64,000 nt of DNA, taken from NCBI GenBank assembly GCA_020633495.1, contig JACKDR010000001.1:248001-312000 (forward strand), read 5' to 3'. This stretch comes from Kofleriaceae bacterium (lineage in GTDB: Bacteria > Myxococcota_A > Polyangia > Haliangiales > Haliangiaceae). Position 1 is the stretch's first letter, and each line of letters starts with the position of its first letter. The notes beneath the pieces were generated by a model. It searched no databases, was not told the origin of the DNA, and saw only the letters and a list, made by a program, of their open reading frames with translations. Position numbers and translations under genes: made by a program. This document shows, in pieces, positions 53,418-62,763 of this stretch.

Positions 53418-54482
53418 CTACGGCGCCGCGGTGATGGCCTCGTGCAGCGCCACCAGGCGCCACTCGTCGCCGTCGCGCAGGTAGACGTAGAACACCCGCT
53501 CGGGCAGCGGCGTGTCGCGGTCGGCGGTGACGTCGACGTTGACGCACACCCAGCCGAGGCGACCGTCGCCGGTCAGCGCGGCCCGCGGCTCGCCGCGCAC
53601 GAGGGCGGCCGGCGGCTCCGCCGGCGGCGGCGCGGCGGCGGCGCCAGCCTCGTCGTCGGCGTCGGCATCGTCGCCGCCCTTCTTCTTGGCCTTCTTCTTC
53701 TTGGCCTTCTTCTTCTCGGCCTGCTTCTGCTTCGCCTTGGCGTCGGCCCGGGCCTTCTTGAGCTCCTTCTTCCACGCCTTGTAGACGGCGTCGACCCCGA
53801 CCGTCGGCCGGGTCGCGCCGCGCGCGATCACCATGACGTCGTCGCGCTCGGCGAGCTGATCGATGAGGTCGTCGCGATCGACGGTCGCCTCCTCGACGAG
53901 CGCCACCACCGGCTGGCTCGCCGGGGTCGCGCCGCCCGGCACGGCGGGCAGGACCGCGAGCTTGCCGTCGCCCTGCAGCTTCGCGGCGCGCTTGGCGGTG
54001 ACCGGGCGCCCGAGCTGGACCGCGCGGATCACCCACAGGCCGTCGCTGTCGACCAGCACGAAGGTCGCCAGGTAGCTCTGGCCGTCGAAGTCGACCTGAT
54101 CGGTGGCCCACGCCGAGTGGCCTCCCGGCGCCGCCGCCACGGTCAGGGCCCGCGACTTCAGCCGGTGCTTCTTGCCGCCGCCGGCCTCGAGCGCGTCGGC
54201 CAGCGCGAGCAGCGCGGCGCTGCGCTCGGCCCACACCTGCGGTCCGGGACCGGCGACGAAGACGTCGGGCGCCAGCAGCGACAGCAGGCCGTCGTGGCTG
54301 CCCAGCTCCAGCGATCGGTAGGCCTCCTCGATGACGTCGCGGGCGTTGCCCGCGGCCTCCTCGACGTCGACCGGCGCCGGCCTGCGCACCTTGGCCCCGC
54401 CGCCGCCGCCGCACGCCGTCACCGCCACCAGGATCAGCACCGAGGCGGCGACGCCGCCCCACACGCGTCGCCGAGGCTTCAT
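53418..54482 (-). CDS. NTF2/SnoaL-like lipoprotein with Lys-rich insert
   Basis: 354 residues. Signal with lipobox VTAC. An N-terminal SnoaL-like domain (NARDVIEEAYRSLELGSHDGLLSLLAPDVFVAG) is followed by a second similar half after about residue 170. Between them and the end lies a strongly basic stretch (KAKQKQAEKKKAKKKKAKKK) followed by acidic and Pro runs. The closing strands (RVFYVYLRDGDEWRLVALHEAI) complete a beta cone. The ATG lies in ATGA with the stop of the MYXO-CTERM gene, so the genes are coupled. Confidence 0.75.
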   Translation of the reverse strand: MKPRRRVWGGVAASVLILVAVTACGGGGGAKVRRPAPVDVEEAAGNARDVIEEAYRSLELGSHDGLLSLLAPDVFVAGPGPQVWAERSAALLALADALEAGGGKKHRLKSRALTVAAAPGGHSAWATDQVDFDGQSYLATFVLVDSDGLWVIRAVQLGRPVTAKRAAKLQGDGKLAVLPAVPGGATPASQPVVALVEEATVDRDDLIDQLAERDDVMVIARGATRPTVGVDAVYKAWKKELKKARADAKAKQKQAEKKKAKKKKAKKKGGDDADADDEAGAAAAPPPAEPPAALVRGEPRAALTGDGRLGWVCVNVDVTADRDTPLPERVFYVYLRDGDEWRLVALHEAITAAP

Positions 54483-56032
54483 CCGCCCATGGTCGCCCGG
54501 GCCGCCGGACACCGCAAGCGGCGCCGCCGCAGGCTCGCGAGCACGCCCAGCGCCAGCAGCGCCGACGTGCCGGCGCCGGCGGCGCCGCCGCCGGTCGAGC
54601 AGCAGCCGCCGTCGTCGATGACCGGCGGATCGGGGTCGGGATCGGGATCGGGATCCGGATCCGGATCCGGATCCGGCGCCGGGCCCTGCCGGTAGCGGAC
54701 GCCGAAGGTCTCGTCGACGTCGCGGCTGGTCGAGGTCACGGCGATCGACAGCCACGCCGTCGGCTCGTCGGCGGGCAACGTCACCGCGATCGCGCCGGCG
54801 CCGTCGGTCAGCGCGACGCCGTCGGCGCCGTCGCGCACCAGCGTGGCGTGGCCGACGGCGGCGCCGCCGCGGCTGCCCACCGCGTCGACCTCGACGCCGA
54901 GATCGAGGACGCCGTCGGCCGGGCGCGCCAGCTCGATCGTGACGTAGCCGAAGGCGTGCGGCGCCCGGTCGGTCAGCGTCGCCCAGCCGGTGGTGCCGGC
55001 GGCGCCGACCCGCGCCGCCACCGGGTCGTGGCCGGGGTACGCCGCGACGTAGGCGTCGATCCACGGCGCGACGGCGTCGCCGTGCAGGCCGTCGAGCCGG
55101 ACCGCGCGGGCGGCGAAGTCGCCGAACGCGTCGGCGAGGTCGACGTCTCCGGCGACCGCGTCGAGGACGTCGAGCGGATCGTCGCCGGGGCTCGCGGTCG
55201 ACCACGACCGCGGCACCAGCGTCGGATCGGCGGCGGTCTCGGTGACGAAGCGCGGGAACAGCGACGCGCCGTACTGGTGGACGCCGGCCACCGGGTCGGC
55301 GCCGAACGGATCGGCGTGGAGGAACACCGCCAGCTCCGCGGTCAGCGCGTAGGCGCCGACGAACGCGAACGCGACGTCGAGGTCGGGCAACAGCTCCTGC
55401 GACGCCCACTCGGCGGTGGCCTCGTAGTACCAGAACGCGGCGTCCTCGAAGTAGACCGGGAAGGTGAACTGGAAGTCGTGGTACAGCTCGTGCGAGGTGA
55501 CGTGGCGGATCGTGGCGGCGTCGCCGCCGGCGCCGACCAGGTTCTTGCTCATGACGAAGAACGGATAGCCGTCGTCGTCGAGGTAGGCGTAGCCGCCGTC
55601 GTAGTCGATCGCCGGCTCGTCGGTGGGCCCGGCGACGTAGGCGTTGATCTTGTAGGTGTCGGCGCCGATCGGCGGGGCCTGGCCGAGGCCGTCGACGTAG
55701 AAGACGTAGGCCTCCTCGAGCGCGTCGAGGACCTGCTGCGCGTCGGCGTCGCTGAGCGCCGCGCTCTGCCACTTGACCGCGAAGTTCGCCGACTCGCGGA
55801 CCTGGAAGGTCCCGGGGAAGCCCTCGCGGACCAGCTTCGTCGCGGTGGGGCCGAGCGCGACCCGGGGCGCGCGCCGCGCCGTGCGCAGCGCCGGCAGCCG
55901 CGCCGGGGTGCCGCAGCGGATCGTCGGCGGCGCCGTCGGCGCGGCCGCGGCGGTGGCGGCGACGCCGGTGGTGGTGAGCAGCGCGACGCCGGCGGCGAGC
56001 GCGATCGAGGCGGTGGTGGGGCGGTGGGACAT
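54479..56032 (-). CDS. MYXO-CTERM-tailed metallopeptidase-like protein
   Basis: 517 residues. Signal peptide ending at AAAAP, then a gluzincin-like region with HVTSHELYHDFQF (HExxH) near residue 170 and EATAEWASQ downstream as a candidate third ligand. A beta domain follows, then a DP repeat encoded by a 6-bp tandem repeat. The C-terminus GGCCSTGGG, a hydrophobic helix (GTSALLALGVLASL) and RRRR form a MYXO-CTERM sorting signal, cleaved and lipid-anchored by myxosortases in this phylum. CTGGAG precedes the ATG. Predicted to be an outer-surface zinc protease. Confidence 0.87.
   Translation of the reverse strand: MSHRPTTASIALAAGVALLTTTGVAATAAAAPTAPPTIRCGTPARLPALRTARRAPRVALGPTATKLVREGFPGTFQVRESANFAVKWQSAALSDADAQQVLDALEEAYVFYVDGLGQAPPIGADTYKINAYVAGPTDEPAIDYDGGYAYLDDDGYPFFVMSKNLVGAGGDAATIRHVTSHELYHDFQFTFPVYFEDAAFWYYEATAEWASQELLPDLDVAFAFVGAYALTAELAVFLHADPFGADPVAGVHQYGASLFPRFVTETAADPTLVPRSWSTASPGDDPLDVLDAVAGDVDLADAFGDFAARAVRLDGLHGDAVAPWIDAYVAAYPGHDPVAARVGAAGTTGWATLTDRAPHAFGYVTIELARPADGVLDLGVEVDAVGSRGGAAVGHATLVRDGADGVALTDGAGAIAVTLPADEPTAWLSIAVTSTSRDVDETFGVRYRQGPAPDPDPDPDPDPDPDPDPPVIDDGGCCSTGGGAAGAGTSALLALGVLASLRRRRLRCPAARATMGG
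54631..54678. repeat. 6-bp tandem repeat encoding a DP run
   Basis: GGGATC/GGATCC units in tandem, in frame, encoding alternating Asp-Pro just before the MYXO-CTERM signal. Confidence 0.8.
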
Positions 56033-56149
56033 GGGGGCTCCAGGGTCGGCGCGGCCGGGCCGCCGGGGCAACGGTCGCACGCTGACAGCGACGGCGGGTC
56101 GCGGCGACCGTGGGTATCGGTCCGTGACCGGGTTGGGTACAACCGACGC

Positions 56150-56938
56150 ATGTCGTGCCGCCTGCTGCCCGCCGCCGTGATCGGGATCGCGCTGGTCCTG
56201 ATCGCGGCTCCCCGCCCCGCCGCCGCCCAGATCGTCAACGTCCAGGGCGTGCTCGCCGGCGACCCCGAGCCCGGCTGGTCGGGACAGGTCACGGTCACCG
56301 CCGACTGGCGGACCGGCAACACCGACCTGGCGCTGATCGGCGGCTCGGTGACGACGCTGTACCGCCACGATCGCTGGCTCGGCCTCGGCATCGTCCGCGG
56401 CGAGTACGCCGAGGCCACCGGCGCCCGGCTGTCGGAGAAGACGTTCGAGCACCTGCGCGGCCGGGTCGAGCTCGACCGACGCTGGATGTGGGAGGCCTTC
56501 GGCCAGCACGAGTACGACGCGTTCCGCCGCCTGTCGGTGCGCGCGCTGGCCGGGACCGGCCCGGCGGTGCGGCTGGTCCGGGGCGAGCGCGCCCGCCTGA
56601 TCGCCGGCCTCGCCTACATGCTCGAGTACGAGGCGCTCGACGATCGGATGGGCGTCGCCGACGCCGGCGAGACCTCGATCGAGCACCGGCTGTCGAGCTA
56701 CCTCACCGGCAGCTACAAGGTCGACGCCAAGATCGCCGTGACCCAGACGGTCTACGTCCAGCCCCGGATCGACGACCCCGCCGACCTGCGCCTGCTGTCG
56801 GAGACCGCGCTGACCAGCAAGCTGTCGTCGTGGCTGGCCGTGACCACCAGCCTGATCGTCGCGCGCGACGCGTCGCCGCCGGACGGCATCGAGCCGCTCG
56901 ACAGCGCGCTCAAGGTCCAGCTCGGCGTCACGTTCTGA
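56150..56938 (+). CDS. DUF481 outer-membrane protein
   Basis: 262 residues. Signal ending AAAQI, then the DUF481 beta-barrel-like pattern: GWSGQVTVTADWRTGNTDLALIGGS, FEHLRGRVELDRRWMWEAFGQHEYDAFRRL, YKVDAKIAVTQTVYVQPRID and an aromatic end LGVTF. DUF481 members sit in the outer membrane of Gram-negative bacteria; function unclear. TACAAC is close before the ATG but lacks the final T of the -10-like element. Confidence 0.85.
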   Translation: MSCRLLPAAVIGIALVLIAAPRPAAAQIVNVQGVLAGDPEPGWSGQVTVTADWRTGNTDLALIGGSVTTLYRHDRWLGLGIVRGEYAEATGARLSEKTFEHLRGRVELDRRWMWEAFGQHEYDAFRRLSVRALAGTGPAVRLVRGERARLIAGLAYMLEYEALDDRMGVADAGETSIEHRLSSYLTGSYKVDAKIAVTQTVYVQPRIDDPADLRLLSETALTSKLSSWLAVTTSLIVARDASPPDGIEPLDSALKVQLGVTF

Positions 56939-56967
56939 GCCGCGGCGCGGCGCGCCGCGGCCGCGGG

Positions 56968-58806
56968 CTACAGCCCCTCGGCGACCAGCGCGGCGTCGCT
57001 GGCGACGACGTCCTCGCGGTTGCGGCCGCCGTCGCGGACGATGAAGTAGATCCAGCCGTCCGAGCGGAAGTGCGGGTACAGCGCGTACTGGTTCGGCGCC
57101 ATGTTGGTGATCCGGACCCGCTGCCCGGTGCGCAGGCTCATCAGGTAGATGTTGGACGCGCCCGAGGTCCGGTAGCCGGCGAAGCCGGGGTCGTTGCGAT
57201 CGGCGAAGCCGAGCTCCTGCGCGTCGGCGTCGGTGTCCTCGAGGTAGTGGTGGAAGACCAGCCACTCCTCGTCGTAGCTGAACGCCGGCTTGCCGCCCGA
57301 GTAGCAGTAGCGGGCGGCGACCTGCGCGGTGATCTGGTAGCTGTTGCCCTGGGGCGCGTAGTTCAGCGCGCGCATCGTGAAGCCGTTCTGCTCGCCGGAC
57401 GGCCCCGACACCCGGCTGATCAGGAGCCCGGCCGACGGCGACAGCACGGCGTCGCCCTCGTACGGCGTCGACACCGCGACCGGGATCCGGGCCTGGAAGG
57501 TGGTGCCGTCGAAGACCATCGGGGTCAGCGACGCGCCCGAGTTCTGCGCGAAGTTGGCCGACGGGTCGCCGTGGGTGACGAAGTGGCCGCCGTCGTCGCT
57601 GACGAACGGGCCGTCGACCGCGAAGTAGTCGCCGCCGCCGGGCAGCGCGCCGACGTGCTGGTACAGCCCGACCTCGCCGAGATCGGCGCAGCCGGCCTCG
57701 GTCATGCTGATCGACGCCGGGCCCGCGGTCAGCACCGACATCGCGCAGACGTTGCGGGCGCCGCCCTGCATGACGAAGCCGGAGTTGTCGGGGAAGAAGC
57801 CGGGGTCGTACGAGGCGTCGACCGGGATCACCCGGTCGGCCTGGAGATCGATGATCGCGGCGTTGGGGCTGGTGTAGCGGCCGTGGCCGACGAAGCGGCC
57901 GTCGGCCGAGCTGCGGGTCCAGTACGCCGACGCGTAGGTGACCTCGTGCAGGACGCGCAGCACGCCGTGGCCGCTGACCGCCCAGCTCGCGCCGAACCCG
58001 GTCGACGCGGCGTCGGTCTCGTCGGTCAGGCAGTCGCGCGGCCCGGCGGCGCCGGCGCAGCCGTACATCAGCAGGCCGCTGGCGACGTTGCTGGCGCGCC
58101 AGCCGGTGGTCGCGATGGCGTCGAGGTGGGCGCCGACCGACGGCGTGATCAGCGCGTCGCACTGGCCCGGCGGCGGGGTCTCGTCGAGCATCTCGTCGAG
58201 CAGCGGCTGGCCGCGCACGAACCACTCGGCGACGACGTCGTAGTCGTCGTCGGGCAGCGCCGGCAGGCCGCCGGGCGGCATCTTGACCTGGCTCTGGAAC
58301 GTCGCCCACTGCGCGGCGCCGTCCTCGGGGTAGGCGCGGGCGAAGGTGTACGCCCACCAGTCGCGGCCGGCGCCGGCGGCCCAGAAGCCCAGCGCCGGGG
58401 TCGCGAACTTGGTGCCCGACACCGCCGAGCGGTTCTTGACGCAGTCGATCATCGCCAGCGCCGAGGCCTGGCTGGACACCGCGAGGTCGGTCAGGCAGCC
58501 GGCCAGCGCGTCGCTGGTGTACTCGCCCCACTCGCGGAGCTTGCTCTCCGACAGCGAGTGGCACGGCACGCACGCCGACTCGGCGCCGTCGACGTCGGCG
58601 CCGAGGATCTGCAGCGCGCGCAGCGCGAGCTGGTCGTCGGGCAGGTCGACGGGGGTGCGGAACGCCGGCGCGACGTCGGCGTCGGGCGCCGCGGCGTCGG
58701 GATCGGCGCCGCCGTTGTCGCCGCAGGCGGCGAGCGCGGCGAGCGCGGCGCAGGTGAGGGCGGCCAGGGCGACCGCGTGGCGGGAGGGGCGGGGGGGACG
58801 AGGCAT
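56968..58806 (-). CDS. Cytochrome c-motif lipoprotein with TolB-like propeller
   Basis: 612 residues. Lipobox ALAAC. One CxxCH heme-c motif, CVPCHSL, lies near residue 80 in a segment resembling planctomycete-type cytochromes, with MPPGG further on as a possible Met ligand. The remaining part contains repeats typical of a TolB/WD-like propeller (DPSANFAQNSGASLTPMVFDG, YSDEEW-type strands, GWIYFIVRDGG). It could be an envelope redox protein or a structural relative. It is convergent with DUF481, 30 bp between. Confidence 0.7.
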   Translation of the reverse strand: MPRPPRPSRHAVALAALTCAALAALAACGDNGGADPDAAAPDADVAPAFRTPVDLPDDQLALRALQILGADVDGAESACVPCHSLSESKLREWGEYTSDALAGCLTDLAVSSQASALAMIDCVKNRSAVSGTKFATPALGFWAAGAGRDWWAYTFARAYPEDGAAQWATFQSQVKMPPGGLPALPDDDYDVVAEWFVRGQPLLDEMLDETPPPGQCDALITPSVGAHLDAIATTGWRASNVASGLLMYGCAGAAGPRDCLTDETDAASTGFGASWAVSGHGVLRVLHEVTYASAYWTRSSADGRFVGHGRYTSPNAAIIDLQADRVIPVDASYDPGFFPDNSGFVMQGGARNVCAMSVLTAGPASISMTEAGCADLGEVGLYQHVGALPGGGDYFAVDGPFVSDDGGHFVTHGDPSANFAQNSGASLTPMVFDGTTFQARIPVAVSTPYEGDAVLSPSAGLLISRVSGPSGEQNGFTMRALNYAPQGNSYQITAQVAARYCYSGGKPAFSYDEEWLVFHHYLEDTDADAQELGFADRNDPGFAGYRTSGASNIYLMSLRTGQRVRITNMAPNQYALYPHFRSDGWIYFIVRDGGRNREDVVASDAALVAEGL

Positions 58807-58955
58807 GCCGCATCCTCACCCGGCCGGGGGCCCCGGGGCCACGACAACCTTGGCTGTCAGCGCTATCCGCGGCTGACCCGACGCGGAGCGCGGGCGTCGC
58901 GGCGTGCGCCGCCGCACGCCCGGCGCTCGGCCGCCGCCTCGCGCGCCGGCGCGGC

Positions 58956-59975
58956 TCAGGTGGCAGGGGCGCGGCGCGCCAGCCAGCGATCGCCGAGCGC
59001 GGCGGCGCCGACGACGGCGCGCAGGGCCAGGCGGTGCGCGGCCGTCGGCGTGCCGCGCGGGAACAGGAACCCGTTGAGCGCGTGCTGGCCGCCCTTCGAG
59101 ACCTCGAACAGGCCCTTGACCGCGGCGCCGTCGGCGCCCCGGTCGGCGCCGTGGTGGGCGCGCATCCGGCGCAGCACGTCGTCGTGGAGCCGGAAGGCGT
59201 GGCGCTCCATCTCCGCCTGATCGACGCCGAGGGTCGCGAACGACTCGCGCAGGGTCATGCCCCCGGCCAGCATGGTCAGCTGGATGCGGGTCTGGAACCA
59301 CCACAGCGCGCGGGCCTCGCGATTCGACAGCCCGGCCAGCACGCTCGGCAAGGTCAGCACGCCGAGGCCGACGTGGCGGGCCTCGTCGCGCTCGAAGTAG
59401 TACAGGAGGTCGCTGAGCACCGGCTCGAGCCGGGCCTCGCCGATCATCTTGAACAGCACGACCGCGGTGTTCTCGACCATCAGCTGCATGCCGACGACCT
59501 TGTAGAGGAGGTTGTCGGTCTCGAGCAGCTCGACCAGCAGCGTGCGGCTGAAGCCGCCGAGCTTCTGGATCGGCACGCCCGCGCGCCACAGGTAGTCGCG
59601 CAGGACGTAGAAGTGGCGGGCCTCGTCGAAGACCTGGCTCGACGCCGCCATCTTGGCCGGGGTGTCGTCGAGCTTGAGCGCGAGGTCGGCGCTGATCGAC
59701 CACGCCGCCAGCTCGCCCCACAAGAGCACCGCCGCGACCTGGGCGAACGCGGCCTTCTTGTCGTCGGGGAAGTGGATGCCGCCGTGCTTGGCGATCAGCT
59801 CGTCGAGGACGGCGCGGCCGTCCCACGCCTGCTCCTGGCTCTTGTGGTAGATGCGCGCCAGCGTGCTGGTCCGGGCCTCGGCCTGATCGACCAGCGACGG
59901 ATCGCCGAACGCGTAGGGCGGGAACTGCGCGGCGGGGCGACGAGGGTGGAGCCACTGCGTGCTCGGAGCTGCCAT
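58956..59975 (-). CDS. Ferritin-like diiron protein (possible oxygenase/desaturase)
   Basis: 339 residues from ATG 59975, with AGGAGG at ideal spacing. Four-helix diiron pattern: E in LLWGELAAW (about 86), DEARH (about 117-121), E in LMVENTAVV and a second DEARH in YYFERDEARHVG. It might be an oxidase, an oxygenase or a fatty-acid modifying enzyme; substrate unknown. The upstream TetR gene ends 20 bp away, so both share one promoter and the TetR operator. Confidence 0.82.
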   Translation of the reverse strand: MAAPSTQWLHPRRPAAQFPPYAFGDPSLVDQAEARTSTLARIYHKSQEQAWDGRAVLDELIAKHGGIHFPDDKKAAFAQVAAVLLWGELAAWSISADLALKLDDTPAKMAASSQVFDEARHFYVLRDYLWRAGVPIQKLGGFSRTLLVELLETDNLLYKVVGMQLMVENTAVVLFKMIGEARLEPVLSDLLYYFERDEARHVGLGVLTLPSVLAGLSNREARALWWFQTRIQLTMLAGGMTLRESFATLGVDQAEMERHAFRLHDDVLRRMRAHHGADRGADGAAVKGLFEVSKGGQHALNGFLFPRGTPTAAHRLALRAVVGAAALGDRWLARRAPAT

Positions 59976-59995
59976 CGGGTCCTCCTGGGCTGAGA

Positions 59996-60631
59996 TCACT
60001 CGGGACGTACGCGATCCGAGAGCACGCCGACGGCGTGCAGGTGGGCGGCCTCGCGGGCCAGGGCGTCGAGATCGACCGGGGCGTCGCTGCGCAGCGCGGC
60101 CAGCGCCAGCTTCTCGACGCCGCCGACGATGATCGTCGCGACCATGCGGGCGTCGAGGTCGCGGGTGATGCCGGCGTCGCGGACCGCGATCAGGCCGCGC
60201 TCGACGATGCCGATGAAGACGTCGTCGATCTCGGCGAGCAGGGTCTCGATGTCGACGTCGAGCCCGACCGCCTCGCGCAGCACGATGCGCAGCGTGTCCT
60301 CGTCGTCGAACACCACCGCGAGGACCTCGCGCAGCTGGGCGGCCGAGAACTCGATCGCCTGGGTCCGCGTGAGCCGCTCGGGCGCCGGGAACCGCTGACC
60401 GGCGACGGTCTGGCGCTCCATCAGCGCCCGCACCCGGTCCAGGGTCTCGCGCAGGATCGCGGTGAACACCGACTTCTTGTTGCGGAAGTACTGGTAGAGC
60501 GTGCCGCGGCCGATGCCGGCGGCCTCGCAGATGTCGGCGATGCTGGCCGCGTGGAAGCCGCGGGTCGCGAAGACCCGCTTGGCGCAGTCGAGGATCTGGC
60601 GCTGCCGCGCCGGGGAACGCATATAACTCAT
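59996..60631 (-). CDS. TetR family regulator of the diiron-protein operon
   Basis: 211 residues. HTH: RQILDCAKRVFATRGFHAASIADICEAAGIGRGTLYQYFRNKKSVF at about residues 8-55. The C-terminal domain is of standard length. Start at ATG 60631, or at ATG 60622 (MRSPARQ). A 12-bp-arm palindrome lies immediately upstream, so autoregulation is very likely, with the diiron gene as the second member of the operon. The ligand may be an acyl compound (guess from the TetR plus diiron pairing). Confidence 0.92.
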   Translation of the reverse strand: MSYMRSPARQRQILDCAKRVFATRGFHAASIADICEAAGIGRGTLYQYFRNKKSVFTAILRETLDRVRALMERQTVAGQRFPAPERLTRTQAIEFSAAQLREVLAVVFDDEDTLRIVLREAVGLDVDIETLLAEIDDVFIGIVERGLIAVRDAGITRDLDARMVATIIVGGVEKLALAALRSDAPVDLDALAREAAHLHAVGVLSDRVRPE

Positions 60632-60635
60632 TGAA

Positions 60636-60669
60636 ACACTACAGAACTGACGTGTCGGTTCTGTAGTGT
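60636..60669. promoter_or_regulatory. TetR operator, 12-bp perfect inverted repeat
   Basis: ACACTACAGAAC (60636-60647) and GTTCTGTAGTGT (60658-60669) with a 10-nt centre. It overlaps TAGTGT (minus strand, 4 nt from ATG 60631), a possible -10. Its AT content far exceeds the surroundings. Confidence 0.8.
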
Positions 60670-60725
60670 GGCAGCGCCCCGCGGAGCGGTCAAGGCGCGG
60701 ATGACGCCGCCGTGGCGCGGGCGGC

Positions 60726-62708
60726 CTACGAGGCGACGAGCCCGCGGAGGCGCTCGATCACCGCCGGGCCGTGCGGCCCCTCGAGGATGCGGGGCACGGC
60801 GGCCTCGATCCAGTCCGACCACGGCCAGCGCTTCCCGAGATCGGAGAGCCCGTCGATCACCAGCTCCAGCGCCCAGACCTCGGACGGTTCGGTGAGCGCG
60901 GCGACCACCTCGGGGAGGCGTGCCCGCAGCGCCTCCACCTGCGACCCGGTGAGGTCGGCCCGGGTCACCACGACGCCCACCGCGTCGAGCCACGGCGCCG
61001 GGGACGTGCGGGCGGGCGCCGGCGCGAGCAGCGCGTCGACGAGCTCCGGCTGGGTCGCCCACACCTCGAACAGCGAGGCGGGCAGCGGCATGTTCGCCAG
61101 CGCGTAGTCGCGGCACTCCGGCGTGAACGGACAGCGCGCGAGGATCGGCGCGGTCTCGCCGTGGTCGCGCTCGCTCGCGGCTTCGACGCGCAGCTGCTCG
61201 ATCGCCACCGTGGCCCAGCGCGGATCCAGGGTCGCGGCGGCGCCGATCGACGCCAGGAGCGCGCTGACCTCCTGTCCCGACGCGATCCACGGCGCCGCCA
61301 GGTCGAAGAGCTCGGTGGGGCTCACGAGGGTGGCCGCGGCCTTGATGATCGCGCGCTCGTCGGCGCCGCCGAAGGACGTCCGCGCGCGCAGGACGCGGCC
61401 GGCGACCTCGACCGCGCCGGGCACGTCGGCGCCGAGCATCGTCAACACCAGGCGCGGATCGTCGGTCCGCCTCGCCTCGTCGAGCGCGGGCGGGTAGCCG
61501 CGCCGGACCAGCGTGGCCAGCAGGGCGCCGTCGACATCGGCGTCGGCGTGCTCGCGCGCCGCCTGCAACCACGCGTCGGGCAGCGGCGACCCGAACAGCA
61601 GCGACGAGACCTTGCCGTGCGCGACGCACGCGACGAGCACCTCGCTCACCACGGGGTGCGCGTGGTGCGGGGCGAGCACGGCGAGCCAGGGCGCGTAGTC
61701 TCGCGCGCCCACGCTCGGGTCGTCGAGGTACTTGCTCGCGCTGGCCAGCGCGTCGCGGACCGCCGCGGCCAGGTCGGCGGATGCCGCCGTCGCGGCCGCG
61801 GTGGGTGCCGGCGGCGTGACGGCGGCCGGCAGCTCGACGGCGACGCCGCGCAGGCGCGGGCTGGCCGCGAGCGCCGCGATGCCGCGCTCGGACAGCTCGT
61901 TGCGTCGGAGATCGAGGCGTTCGAGGCGGGCGAGCGTCGGGATCGTCGCGAGCTCGGTGGCGCCGGCGTCGTCGACGGCACAGCCGGAGAGGCGGAGGTC
62001 GGTGAGCGCACCGAGCCCGGGGGCCCGCGCCAGCGCGAGCGCGCCCGCCGAGCCGATCGGGTCCGTCACGCTCAGGACCTGGAGCGACGGCAGCGCGGTG
62101 CCGGCCAGCCGCGCCGCGCCGCGCGCCGTCAGCGACGAGTCGTACACGACGAGCCGGACCAGCGACGCCAGCCAGACCGCGTCGAGCACGCGCGCGAGGC
62201 CGTCGTCGCCGAGGCCGGTCCATCCCATCGTCAGGGCCTGGAGGCGAGGGAACGAGGAGGCCAGCGCGCGGGCGCACGCGGGACCGACGCGGTTGTTGAC
62301 GATGCTGACCGCTCGCACCGACCGGTGCTGCGGCGCGGCGATCACCTGGGCGAGCAGCTCGTCCGGGAGCGCGTTGCTGGACAGGTGGAGCTCCTCGACG
62401 TGCGTCGCGTCGCGAGCGCCCACGACCGCCTCGACGTCCGAGGAGCCCAGGGCGCCACCGAGCGCGAGCGTGTTGCACAGGCGCCAGCTCCGCAGGTCCG
62501 CGACCACCACCCGGGGCCCGCGCGCGCCGTGGTCGTCCAGCCACGGCGTCGGCGCGCGGCGCGGCACGTCCGGAGGCCACGCCGCGAGCGCGTGCTCCAG
62601 CGCCGTCCATTGCGCCTCGGTGAGGTCGACCTCCTCGGCCAGCGCCAGCAGCGTGCGGAAGCTGTCCTCGGTCGGCGTCGCGGCGAGCGTCAGGATGCGG
62701 TCGAACAT
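60726..62708 (-). CDS. Leucine-rich-repeat protein
   Basis: 660 residues, no signal peptide. About residues 100-300 contain leucine-rich repeats of ribonuclease-inhibitor type (VEELHLSSNALPDELLAQV, LQALTMGWTGLGDDGLARV, LRLSGCAVDDAGATELATI, LERLDLRRNELSERGIAAL). The rest is alpha-helical and unassigned. Such cytoplasmic LRR proteins mediate protein contacts; Myxococcota carry many. GGAGG precedes the ATG. Codon use is a bit less GC-extreme than neighbours (more varied third bases), hinting at later acquisition, but this is an impression. Confidence 0.8.
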   Translation of the reverse strand: MFDRILTLAATPTEDSFRTLLALAEEVDLTEAQWTALEHALAAWPPDVPRRAPTPWLDDHGARGPRVVVADLRSWRLCNTLALGGALGSSDVEAVVGARDATHVEELHLSSNALPDELLAQVIAAPQHRSVRAVSIVNNRVGPACARALASSFPRLQALTMGWTGLGDDGLARVLDAVWLASLVRLVVYDSSLTARGAARLAGTALPSLQVLSVTDPIGSAGALALARAPGLGALTDLRLSGCAVDDAGATELATIPTLARLERLDLRRNELSERGIAALAASPRLRGVAVELPAAVTPPAPTAAATAASADLAAAVRDALASASKYLDDPSVGARDYAPWLAVLAPHHAHPVVSEVLVACVAHGKVSSLLFGSPLPDAWLQAAREHADADVDGALLATLVRRGYPPALDEARRTDDPRLVLTMLGADVPGAVEVAGRVLRARTSFGGADERAIIKAAATLVSPTELFDLAAPWIASGQEVSALLASIGAAATLDPRWATVAIEQLRVEAASERDHGETAPILARCPFTPECRDYALANMPLPASLFEVWATQPELVDALLAPAPARTSPAPWLDAVGVVVTRADLTGSQVEALRARLPEVVAALTEPSEVWALELVIDGLSDLGKRWPWSDWIEAAVPRILEGPHGPAVIERLRGLVAS

Positions 62709-62763
62709 GGGGCAGGTCCTCCAGGCAGGGTCGAGATCGCGACGGTGGCGGCGGCGGGCGGCC

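Noticed and set aside
58807..58955. Sigma-54-like promoter upstream of the cytochrome/propeller gene
   Set aside because: No GG-N10-GC spacing could be found on the proper strand.
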